Assembly (NCBI GenBank): GCA_026399025.1 | Contig: JAPLRU010000099.1 | Location: 54,779-118,778 of the forward strand | Source: Methylobacter sp. | Lineage (GTDB): Bacteria; Pseudomonadota; Gammaproteobacteria; Methylococcales; Methylomonadaceae | Reading direction: 5' to 3' | Length of the DNA stretch: 64,000 nucleotides | Shown here: piece by piece, positions 29,252-37,923 of the stretch | Numbering within the stretch: position 1 is the stretch's first letter | Layout: each line of letters opens with the position of its first letter | Position numbers and translations under genes: made by a program | The notes under the pieces: generated by a model | What the model saw: the letters and a program-made list of their open reading frames with translations, nothing else | Told to the model about the DNA's origin: nothing | The model's database searches: none

Positions 29252-29586
29252 GGGTTTAGAGAGTCAAGGTTGGAGTATTACCGTATTGTACTGGGGATTG
29301 GTTGATTAGCAGTACTTTGGTACTGGTACAGAAGAGAGTAGTTATCTGCTTAGGTTACCGTGTAATATCATTACGCGATAACAATGAAGTGTTAGTTTTG
29401 ACGCGATTTTTTAAAATCAATGGAATCAATCGAGTTTGACCGCATTATTGATTCTGTTGGTGCCCGATGCTATGAGAAAAACTAAAATCCGTCGCTATAA
29501 ATATCGATCATAAACAACATGTCCGATCTACACGGCTTAAATTCACACTTTGTAGAATAGTAGCTGAAACACAACTAACCACGAGG

Positions 29587-30663
29587 ATGACGATTATGAA
29601 ATATACCGCAACATTTCGGCAGAAAATAGCTTGGTTGTTTTTACGATGGCTTGCTCCAGCCATCGTATTTGCACTACTCGCCGGGTGCGCTTCGGTAAAC
29701 CCAGAACCTTTTGCCAAATACCGTAGCGCTGTGCAAGAGGCACACTCGGGGATTGATGCTGTAATGTCAAGCAACTACAATTGGACGCGCTCAGGGTTTA
29801 TCGACGAATTTTCCAGCAACCCAGAGCATAAGTTTTCTGAACTGTTGATTCAGCCTAGCACGGACTATGGCTGGTCATTCCCAAATCCTACTAATGATTT
29901 AAAGAAGCAGACTCAGATTCGTCTTGCACAACTGAACCCGGATTTTGCCAAGTCTGATGATGCCAAGTCAGCCGACCTGAACCTTCCCGTTTTTTTAAAG
30001 GTAAAACAGATAAGGAGTGGTCTTGCACAACTGAACACGGCATTTTCCGAGTATGCCGACCTATTAGCCAAGCTGGCTGGCAACGATCTAGTGAGCGCGG
30101 CAGCATTTGACCTGTTAGCTAAGGATCTCAATCAGAATACAAGAGATGCAGTGAAATCACTCCAGATAACGGCTCCGCCAGAAGGAATTGCAATTTTCTC
30201 CACGGCGGCGAGTGAGGCCGCCCGCTTGTACATTGAAAACAGGCGTCAGAGTAACTTGATAGAAGCAATCACGAGTAACCAGCAAAATGTAATCAATTAT
30301 TCGGATCTTTGCGTATCCCTGCTTCACACGATTCGTGGCAACATCAAGGCATACTATGTCGACCGTGCAGAACCGATTAAGATCGCTTGGAACTCAACAA
30401 CCGGAGAAAAGCGTCAAAAGAATACAGAAGCTATGTTAAACCTTAACGAGCAATATGCCGATGCCATGCGCGTCCTTCAGGAACTTGAAACAGCCTACAG
30501 TACATTACCAGATGCCCACGCCGATCTAGCGAAGGCGATTGAAAAACCAGAACAAGATATTAAAGGCGTCCAGAAGCTTTACGCTTCCGCAAAGCGACTC
30601 CAAAAACTCTATGAGGCGTTGAAAAATACCGAAGAGAAAGCGACTAAAACAGAAAAACCATAG
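29587..30663 (+). CDS. Predicted lipoprotein, uncharacterised, helix-rich
   Basis: Signal peptide and lipobox FALLAGC; long heptad-like helices. Confidence 0.75.
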   Translation: MTIMKYTATFRQKIAWLFLRWLAPAIVFALLAGCASVNPEPFAKYRSAVQEAHSGIDAVMSSNYNWTRSGFIDEFSSNPEHKFSELLIQPSTDYGWSFPNPTNDLKKQTQIRLAQLNPDFAKSDDAKSADLNLPVFLKVKQIRSGLAQLNTAFSEYADLLAKLAGNDLVSAAAFDLLAKDLNQNTRDAVKSLQITAPPEGIAIFSTAASEAARLYIENRRQSNLIEAITSNQQNVINYSDLCVSLLHTIRGNIKAYYVDRAEPIKIAWNSTTGEKRQKNTEAMLNLNEQYADAMRVLQELETAYSTLPDAHADLAKAIEKPEQDIKGVQKLYASAKRLQKLYEALKNTEEKATKTEKP

Positions 30664-30672
30664 GATTGATAC

Positions 30673-31020
30673 ATGAAACCTACAGAAAAGAACCTTTTGC
30701 TGGACGCCCTGAGCGTCTCCTACAACCGCACTAATTATTTGAAGGCGCTTTGTGAAGAACAGGCTCTAACGGAAGAGGCTGGACAACTTGACCGCCGCAA
30801 GGCGCGGCTCAAGCTTGAAATCGACGGACTTTTGCATGACTTGTACGATAATTGGATTGGCGACGCTAAGACTTTGAATGGACAACTGGATGAATCCAAC
30901 AAGGCTGTCGATAAGGCCGTCAAAGACATTGAACAGAAGGTCAAAACTGCCGAGAATGTCGTCAAAGCCATCGGCTACATCGACGACGTAATTAAGATCG
31001 CAGCTGGTCTCGTACTATAA
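30673..31020 (+). CDS. Small helical protein, uncharacterised
   Basis: ORF 9 bp after the lipoprotein stop, charged alpha-helical composition. Confidence 0.6.
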   Translation: MKPTEKNLLLDALSVSYNRTNYLKALCEEQALTEEAGQLDRRKARLKLEIDGLLHDLYDNWIGDAKTLNGQLDESNKAVDKAVKDIEQKVKTAENVVKAIGYIDDVIKIAAGLVL

Positions 31021-31249
31021 CCCCAACACTTGATGCCCTGTGTTGTTTATTGGGATCGAAGCGTAACAGGGTTTGCCCCCCGCCACTGACGTTTTGTAAA
31101 TTAGTGAGGTCTTCAAACAATCCGGTCGGGATTGCAAAAAGTCGTAAGGATTCGCAGTGTTGTTACGGCATATGGCGGAATTGCATCAAATCGAATTTCC
31201 CGACCAGCCGAGGCCGACTACTGAGAGTTCACCACTGGTCGTTAGACAG

Positions 31250-31280
31250 GTCGGGCAACAGCTTTTCATTGCCCGACTTT
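31250..31280 (+). terminator. Rho-independent terminator-like hairpin
   Basis: gtcgggcaa ... ttgcccgac followed by ttt. Confidence 0.55.
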
Positions 31281-31325
31281 AGCTTTAGCATCCGAGAATA
31301 AAATGGGGCCGGTACAAAGACTGGG

Positions 31326-32159
31326 ATGGACATGAACAACATGCCCAAAAGTAATTTATACAATCCAAAGGTATTTACAATGAAAAACATAAACAACCTA
31401 GCCTTCATCCTAGGCACAGTCTTATTGATTGGCCTACCGATTTACTTGGTAAACGCTGAAGGCAGTGAGCACATTCTACTAGCCATAAAATTTGCCGCTT
31501 ATATCTCACTTGCGGCGCTTTTAGTCGGATCGTATATTCTCCTGCAGGATGACAACGCCCTGCGTGACTCATCCGAACTTGTCAAAAATAAGCCGTACAG
31601 TTTTGCGCGTGTGCAGATGTGGTGGTGGACGATGATTATTCTCGGTTCTTTTCTCGGTGTTTATGCTGTATCCGGCAACAAATGGGAGATTAACGCCACC
31701 TGTCTCATACTTCTAGGCATTAGCAGTGTAACAACTGCCGGTGGCCGCATGATCGACAACTCACAAACAAACGATCCCAGCGTAACACGCCATCAGGATG
31801 GACACCCTTCCGAAGGCTTTGTTACAGACATTCTTTCTGATGAAAACGGTTTGAGCATTCACCGTTTCCAGGCACTGATTTTCAATGTGGCCTATGGGCT
31901 TTCTTTCCTTGTTGAAGTCTTCTCGAATGCCAATCACGGCCAGTTTCCCTCTTATGAAAATCCTGTTCTGGGCCTGCTCGGACTAAGTTCGAGTACTTAT
32001 GTTTACATGAAAATGAATGAAAGCCAGAGCACACAGCCTGTAAAACCGACGAACGTCACTACACCGCCCCTGTCTGCTCAACCCGTTGCGGGTTCGACCA
32101 TTCAAAACGACGAACTACTTGACGTGGACGATAACGCCGATCACTCTGCTGATAACTAA
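31326..32159 (+). CDS. Polytopic membrane protein (about 6 TM) with an internal duplication, uncharacterised
   Basis: FARVQMWWWT...LILLGISSVTTAGGRMID and IHRFQALIF...VLGLLGLSSSTYVYMKM are similar halves; start uncertain (MDMNNMPKS or MKNINN). Confidence 0.7.
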   Translation: MDMNNMPKSNLYNPKVFTMKNINNLAFILGTVLLIGLPIYLVNAEGSEHILLAIKFAAYISLAALLVGSYILLQDDNALRDSSELVKNKPYSFARVQMWWWTMIILGSFLGVYAVSGNKWEINATCLILLGISSVTTAGGRMIDNSQTNDPSVTRHQDGHPSEGFVTDILSDENGLSIHRFQALIFNVAYGLSFLVEVFSNANHGQFPSYENPVLGLLGLSSSTYVYMKMNESQSTQPVKPTNVTTPPLSAQPVAGSTIQNDELLDVDDNADHSADN

Positions 32160-32170
32160 AAGAGGTCGCC

Positions 32171-33082
32171 ATGCAATATATAATCACAGCAACCACCCTT
32201 AATCTACGCAATGGCCCTTCGCTTAACGACGCCATCGTCGGCTCGCTACTCAACGGACAGGCTGTTGATGTTACCAACAACAGCAATCCCGATTGGTGGT
32301 TTGTATCAGCCATCGTAAACGGCAACACTATCAATGGTTACGTTGCTTCCCGTTACCTGCGCGAAATACCTGTTTTAACAGCACAGCAGTTAAACCCTCA
32401 CGGCGTGACCGCTGTACATTATGCGAAGTCTCCCGAATCAAACAGAGCGTCGATTAATGCTCGCCACGCACCGCTCAGTGAGGCCAATCTCCCTCAACGC
32501 AATATCGGTGCTGGAGCGACGCCGGCAACGAAAATTACCGATGTGTATACCATCGTGAATTTTCTGGATGTAGTGAACAGTGCTCGCTATCAACCAACGA
32601 AATCGACGTACTGCAATATTTACGCTTACGATTTTTGCTATCTAGCTCAAGCTTACTTGCCACGCGTTTGGTGGACATCCAAGACATTGATGGAGTTTGC
32701 TAAAACACCCGGCTATAACCCAACTCCAGCCTATGGGAAAAACGTCGAAGAATTGAATGCCAATGCCCTTTATAACTGGCTCGACGAATGGGGTGACGAT
32801 TTCGGTTGGGTGCGCACCTATGATCTCACCGACTTTCAAGGCAAAGTGAATGACGGGCGAGTCGGCATCATCTGCGCAAAGCGGCGTGATTTATCCAGAT
32901 CAGGACACATTACCTGCGTAGTGCCGGAAGCTAATGGTTTTGTCGCTCACCGCGAGGGTGTAAAAGTGATAGCTCCTTTACAAAGCCAAGCGGGGAGCAA
33001 GAATAAGAAATTTTTTTCCGAAGATTGGTGGGTTAGATTGGCAAAGGTATTCAGTAATAGCGGTTATTGGTATCACGATTGA
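32171..33082 (+). CDS. Bacterial SH3-domain protein with a putative papain-fold (amidase/CHAP-like) C-terminal domain
   Basis: TTLNLRNGPSLNDAIVGSLLNGQAVDV..GYVASRYL; then TYCNIYAYDFCYLAQAYLPRVWW and RSGHITCVVPE as candidate Cys/His catalytic segments. Confidence 0.65.
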   Translation: MQYIITATTLNLRNGPSLNDAIVGSLLNGQAVDVTNNSNPDWWFVSAIVNGNTINGYVASRYLREIPVLTAQQLNPHGVTAVHYAKSPESNRASINARHAPLSEANLPQRNIGAGATPATKITDVYTIVNFLDVVNSARYQPTKSTYCNIYAYDFCYLAQAYLPRVWWTSKTLMEFAKTPGYNPTPAYGKNVEELNANALYNWLDEWGDDFGWVRTYDLTDFQGKVNDGRVGIICAKRRDLSRSGHITCVVPEANGFVAHREGVKVIAPLQSQAGSKNKKFFSEDWWVRLAKVFSNSGYWYHD

Positions 33083-33261
33083 GCTGCAATCATTTGGAAG
33101 CAATCTAGCTGCAAAAAAATAAGTATTCTATCTACAGAAACAGTTCCCCTACTTGCACTAATCCCTTCGGCTATGCCCAGAAGAAGCCTTGTCGAAAGGT
33201 AAATTGTTTAGTCGTTCATGGTTCGACGACTCACACGAACATGAACGACTATTTCCTTAAA

Positions 33262-33564
33262 TTATTTTACAATCAAACTATTATTAACCGATTTAACCCC
33301 TTTAACCGTGCTTGCCAGCTGCGCCGCTCTGGCAACTGCATTAGCCGAGTCTACAAACCCGCTTAGCTGCACCACACCCTTGTAAGTTTCAACGTTGATT
33401 TGCAGCATTTTAAGTTTGGAGTCGCCCAGTATCGATGTTTTGACTTTGGTGGTCAGGGCAAAATCATCCAGGTATTCCCCGGTGCTTTCATGGGTAGGCC
33501 CTCCGGCACAACCGGCAATTAACATTGCTAATAAAAAACCTGTTATTAATTTGAGCTTACTCAT
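33262..33564 (-). CDS. BON-domain lipoprotein (osmY-like)
   Basis: Lipobox LIAGCAG; VKTSILGDSKLKMLQINVETYKGVVQLSGFVDSANAVARAAQLASTVKGVKSVNNSL. Confidence 0.88.
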   Translation of the reverse strand: MSKLKLITGFLLAMLIAGCAGGPTHESTGEYLDDFALTTKVKTSILGDSKLKMLQINVETYKGVVQLSGFVDSANAVARAAQLASTVKGVKSVNNSLIVK

Positions 33565-33789
33565 AATGTTTAACCTTTATTGTTTTAAATAATGTCAGTT
33601 TAAAAACGCTTATTGCTTGCGTTAAATTCCAGAATTTATGGATTATTTAGATGCAGAGTTCAGTCTAATTTCGGAAAAAATATTTTATGTGACCTGTATG
33701 ACGATAAATGCATCAATTTGCGTGCCTTTATAATAGGTCAGAAACTAAACCATCGCCACCTTGAAAAGCCGAGTTCGAGTCCGGCAAAA

Positions 33790-34305
33790 TTAGTTCAGCA
33801 AAGGTGCAATTACTTCCTCTATTTGCTCTTTGGAAAACTCCCCCGGATGCCGGTGTAGGATCTGTCCCTGCTTGTCAACCACAAGCGTATAGGGAACCGC
33901 ATCGACATTATTGCCCAGTTGATGAGCCAAGCTAATGCCGTTATCGCCGCCCAATAAAATCGGGTAATTGATTTTGCCTGCGGCGCTGTACTCGGCAACC
34001 GGCGCCCTATCCTCTAAAGCGATACCGATAAACTGCACACCTTGGGCCGCATAATGCTCTTGCAAGGCAATAAAATCGGGAATTTCCTTCAGACAGGGCG
34101 GGCACCAAGTGGCCCAAAAGTTGATCACCAATACCTTGCCCCGCCATTCTGAAATATTGTGCTGACGCCCCGACAGGTCGGGCAGGTTAAACTCGGGTAA
34201 AGTGCCAATAACATTCTTTTCAACGGCTGGAAAAAGGTGCCGGGCGGTGATACCCAAACCCAGCGCGATCAGCGCGGCAATCATAATCAGGCCTGTTTGT
34301 TTCAT
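33790..34305 (-). CDS. TlpA-family thioredoxin-like protein
   Basis: VLVINFWATWCPPCLKEIPDF. Confidence 0.9.
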   Translation of the reverse strand: MKQTGLIMIAALIALGLGITARHLFPAVEKNVIGTLPEFNLPDLSGRQHNISEWRGKVLVINFWATWCPPCLKEIPDFIALQEHYAAQGVQFIGIALEDRAPVAEYSAAGKINYPILLGGDNGISLAHQLGNNVDAVPYTLVVDKQGQILHRHPGEFSKEQIEEVIAPLLN

Positions 34306-36551
34306 GATTTAACGCGTTGCAGTGATTTAATAAAAGTTTCGGCATCCTGATAACCGATAACCCGGTTGCCGGTTTTTTCCTGACTGTCCAAGCCGAAAAA
34401 CAATATGGCGGGCGGTCCGATCAGCTTGAATTTTGCTAACAGGGCTTTATCGTCTTCCGAATTATTGGTGACATCGGCTTGCAGCAACACAAGACCGGCA
34501 AGCGCCTGTTTAACATGCGGATCGGCAAAGGTATAAGTTTCCATCTCCTTGCATGAAATACACCAGTCGGCATAAAAATCCAGCATAACCGGTTGGTGAT
34601 TCGCGTTGGCTTGTTTAATCCGGGCTTCCAGCGCTGCCGGCGAGCTAACTCTTTCAAAACGAATACCGGCGGGTTCTACGGCAGCTTGCGCCGTACTCAA
34701 ACCAAGTCCTTGCAACGGTTTTAGCGGGTTGCTATTGCCCAGGCTAAAACCGATCAACAATAACAGGCCGTAAGACAGCATCATTAAACCCAAGCCTTTC
34801 CATAGCTTGCGCCAGCCGGAGCTATTTTCCGGCAGCGGATCGACAGCACTGAGGTAAATGGCCGGAAAGATAAGCAGCATCGCCCAGAGCATCATAATGA
34901 CGTTACCCGGCAAAATACGGCTGAGCATCCACACCGCAACAGCGAGCATAATCACGCCGAATACGGCTTTGGTCGAGTTTAGCCAGTTTCCGGCCTTGGG
35001 CAACAATTTTCCGGCGGACGCGCCCAGCAGCAGCAACGGCACGCCCATGCCTAAACCCAAAGCAAATAAAGCAGCGCCGCCTAATACCGCATCACCGGTC
35101 TGGCCGATATAAATCAACGCACCCGCCAGCGGCGCGGCGACGCAAGGGCCGACGATCAGCGAGGACAGCGAGCCCATAATGGCCGCGCCCAACAACGAGC
35201 CGTCACGATGTATTTCGCTGGAGTTATGCAGTTTAACTTGAAAGGATTTAGGCAATTCCAGATGGTAAAAACCGAACATGGATAAGGATAAAAGCACAAA
35301 AACAGCGCTGAACAGGCCGATGATCCAAGGCTGTTGAAAAGCCGCTTGCAAATTATTACCGAACAATGCGGCGAGTATGCCGAATACGGTATAGGTCAGC
35401 GCGGAGGCAAATACATAACTCAGCGACAGCAAAAAGGCTCTACCGGTGGTAATCCGGTGGCCGTGACCGACGATAATGCCCGATAAAATCGGAATCATCG
35501 GAAAAATGCACGGGGTCAGCGATAGCAATAAGCCAAAGCCGAAAAAGCTGAGTAAGGTTATCGGGAAACTATCCTTGTGCAAGGACTGCACGATTTGGTC
35601 CTGCTCGGAAAGTTCGGGCACAACGTCTTGCCGCACTGCTGCCGACTGTTGTGCTATCGGATGCTGCGCCACCGGTAGGGCCAAATCGATATTTTTACTC
35701 ATCGGCGGATAGCAAACGCCGCGGTCGGCACAGCCTTGATATTTTGCCTGTAGGCTAACGGTTTGCGCCAATTGGTTGGAACGCATAAGCGGCAAGTCAA
35801 AGGTCAGTTCGTCATGAAAGGTTTCAACCTGACCGAAAGCTTCATCCTGTTTGGGTGCGCCTCTGGGAATATCGTAAGCGCCAAGCGTTACACCCTCGGC
35901 ATTAACTAATTCAAGCTGCACTTTTTCCCGGTAAAGATAATAGCCCTCAGCTATCTCCCAATTAACATGCAGAGTGCGCTCATCTTTGACCGAAGCAAAA
36001 AACTTGAATGCTTGGTCCGGCTGCAATAGCTCATCTTCAAACAAGTTAAGTTTTAAGCTTTGAGAGCCTTTTAACAACTGTTTGATCGGATTGATTTGAA
36101 CAACGGGCGCGGGCAGATTCAGGTCAAAGGTGATTTTCTGCGGCGGATAACAAATGCCCCGGTCGGCACAGCCGTGAAATTGCACCAACAAGTGCAGCGA
36201 AGACTCACCGTTTTCAACGGTTAAGGCAATCGGCACATGCAGGGTATGGCGGTAGATAACCACATCGCCAAAGTTTTCGTCATGCTTGGTTTGACCTTCC
36301 GGAAACTCGGGTTCGGCTAAGCGGACCTGCCCGGTTTTGGACTCAAAATGCATTTTATTGCGGTAAAGATAATAGCCTTCGGCGATGTCCCAAGAAACTT
36401 CAATCCGATCGGCAGCCAACACTTTTGCAGAAACCTTAAAGGCTTGGTCAGATGGCAGAGGCTCGTCAACGCCCAGCGCAACAACCGATTGGCTAAGCAG
36501 CGCCAGTAAACACAAAAAAATTATTTTAAAGGGTGGCATGAATCTATCCAA
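34302..36551 (-). CDS. dsbD: Thiol:disulfide interchange protein DsbD, two N-terminal alpha-type domains
   Basis: Two CADRG[IV]CYPP units, TM beta domain (LLSLTPCIFPMIPILSGIIVG), C-terminal DFYADWCISCKEME. Confidence 0.93.
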   Translation of the reverse strand: MDRFMPPFKIIFLCLLALLSQSVVALGVDEPLPSDQAFKVSAKVLAADRIEVSWDIAEGYYLYRNKMHFESKTGQVRLAEPEFPEGQTKHDENFGDVVIYRHTLHVPIALTVENGESSLHLLVQFHGCADRGICYPPQKITFDLNLPAPVVQINPIKQLLKGSQSLKLNLFEDELLQPDQAFKFFASVKDERTLHVNWEIAEGYYLYREKVQLELVNAEGVTLGAYDIPRGAPKQDEAFGQVETFHDELTFDLPLMRSNQLAQTVSLQAKYQGCADRGVCYPPMSKNIDLALPVAQHPIAQQSAAVRQDVVPELSEQDQIVQSLHKDSFPITLLSFFGFGLLLSLTPCIFPMIPILSGIIVGHGHRITTGRAFLLSLSYVFASALTYTVFGILAALFGNNLQAAFQQPWIIGLFSAVFVLLSLSMFGFYHLELPKSFQVKLHNSSEIHRDGSLLGAAIMGSLSSLIVGPCVAAPLAGALIYIGQTGDAVLGGAALFALGLGMGVPLLLLGASAGKLLPKAGNWLNSTKAVFGVIMLAVAVWMLSRILPGNVIMMLWAMLLIFPAIYLSAVDPLPENSSGWRKLWKGLGLMMLSYGLLLLIGFSLGNSNPLKPLQGLGLSTAQAAVEPAGIRFERVSSPAALEARIKQANANHQPVMLDFYADWCISCKEMETYTFADPHVKQALAGLVLLQADVTNNSEDDKALLAKFKLIGPPAILFFGLDSQEKTGNRVIGYQDAETFIKSLQRVKS

Positions 36552-36868
36552 TGCAGGTATTCAGGTAAACCGCGCTCAATGGACACGGCAACTATTTCAG
36601 GTAGTTCGTAAGGGTGATGTTCGCGCACAGCCGCTTCAATCGCTGGATAGTGATCTTTATGCGCTTTAATCAGCAACAGATGCTCTTCGGCGGACTCAAT
36701 TTGTCCTTTCCAAGCATAAATAGAAGTAACGCCAGGCAAAATATTCACACAAGCGGCCTTTTGACTTGCCACCAGCAAGCGGGCTATTTTTTCTGCGGTA
36801 TCTTTATCAGGGCAAGTACAAAAAATTATTTGATGAACGGCAGGCATATTACAAATGATAAAAAACAA
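36521..36868 (-). CDS. cutA: Divalent-cation tolerance protein CutA
   Basis: CTCPDKDTAEKIARLLVASQKAACVNILPGVTSIYAWKGQIE. Confidence 0.93.
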   Translation of the reverse strand: MFFIICNMPAVHQIIFCTCPDKDTAEKIARLLVASQKAACVNILPGVTSIYAWKGQIESAEEHLLLIKAHKDHYPAIEAAVREHHPYELPEIVAVSIERGLPEYLHWIDSCHPLK

Positions 36869-36948
36869 GGGCGACGGATATTATCCTAGAAATTAAGCGA
36901 AATTGTCTTTATATTGTAACGACGATGACTTCAACAAGAGTACTTTAA

Positions 36949-37386
36949 ATGAAAATTTTTCAAACCCTATTCCTGGTCGTGCTGATCATCCCTTTTGCGG
37001 AGATTTATTTGCTGATTCAGGTAGGTGCAATTATCGGCGCATTCCCGACCGTTTTGTTGGTGGTATTTACCGCAGTACTGGGCGCTTGGCTATTGAAACA
37101 GCAAGGCTTTGCAACATTTCAGCGTTTTCAGGAGAATTTGGCACAAGGCGTAATACCCGCTTATGAAATGGTGGAAGGCCCTATTATTCTGGTCGGCGGG
37201 GCATTACTGCTAACGCCGGGCTTTATTACCGATATCATCGGCTTTGCCTGTTTAATACCGCAATCGCGCAGAAAAATTGCCCAATTTGTAATTGAGCATT
37301 ATCTGGTTCAGGCCTCAGAGCATTTTCAGCAAGCCAAAGCGGCTGAAAATAATGTGTTGGAAGGTGAGTTTCGTAAGGAAGAGTGA
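36949..37386 (+). CDS. fxsA: FxsA family membrane protein
   Basis: LIIPFAEIYLLIQVGAIIGAFPTVLLVVFTAVLGAWLLKQQG. Confidence 0.88.
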   Translation: MKIFQTLFLVVLIIPFAEIYLLIQVGAIIGAFPTVLLVVFTAVLGAWLLKQQGFATFQRFQENLAQGVIPAYEMVEGPIILVGGALLLTPGFITDIIGFACLIPQSRRKIAQFVIEHYLVQASEHFQQAKAAENNVLEGEFRKEE

Positions 37387-37528
37387 TCGGCAGCTAGGGA
37401 AATAAAACGCGGATGGTACGGGCTTAAAGGATTTAAACGATTTTCTTTTACTCGATATTTATTCAGTCAAATCCACCTCTATTATAAGGCACAAGACAAA
37501 ACCGGAATTTAGCCTTGTGCCTATCCAC

Positions 37529-37804
37529 TTAACCTTCTGAAGAATCGCTTTCTGTAGGAGCGCTTTCTGTAGAATCGCCAGCGGCCGCTTCACAGGTATT
37601 TTTGTTAAGCCCTGAATAAGCGGGGCACCAACCTGAATAACCTGTAGCCACAAGAACCAAGCCCACTAATAACAAAAGAACCTCACCGCCGGGAACGAAC
37701 AGCGAAATAACCAGCAGTGCCGCTCCCGCGTATAAACGGTATTTTTTTTCCTTTTCACCGACATTGTGTTCAAATTTAAGCATACGTTTAAAATCAAAAT
37801 TCAT
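37529..37804 (-). CDS. DUF2892-like (YgaP membrane-domain-like) protein
   Basis: NVGEKEKKYRLYAGAALLVISL...GLVLVATGYSGWCPAYSGLNKNTC. Confidence 0.75.
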   Translation of the reverse strand: MNFDFKRMLKFEHNVGEKEKKYRLYAGAALLVISLFVPGGEVLLLLVGLVLVATGYSGWCPAYSGLNKNTCEAAAGDSTESAPTESDSSEG

Positions 37805-37923
37805 CTTAAAATCCTCTGTGTGTAGTTATTATTATCGTTAAAAAACAAAGCAACGGTTCAGTTTGTCATTATTGGACCTACGCAATATACACAGCTCTAA
37901 AAAATGTGCAAGCGAAAAAACTA

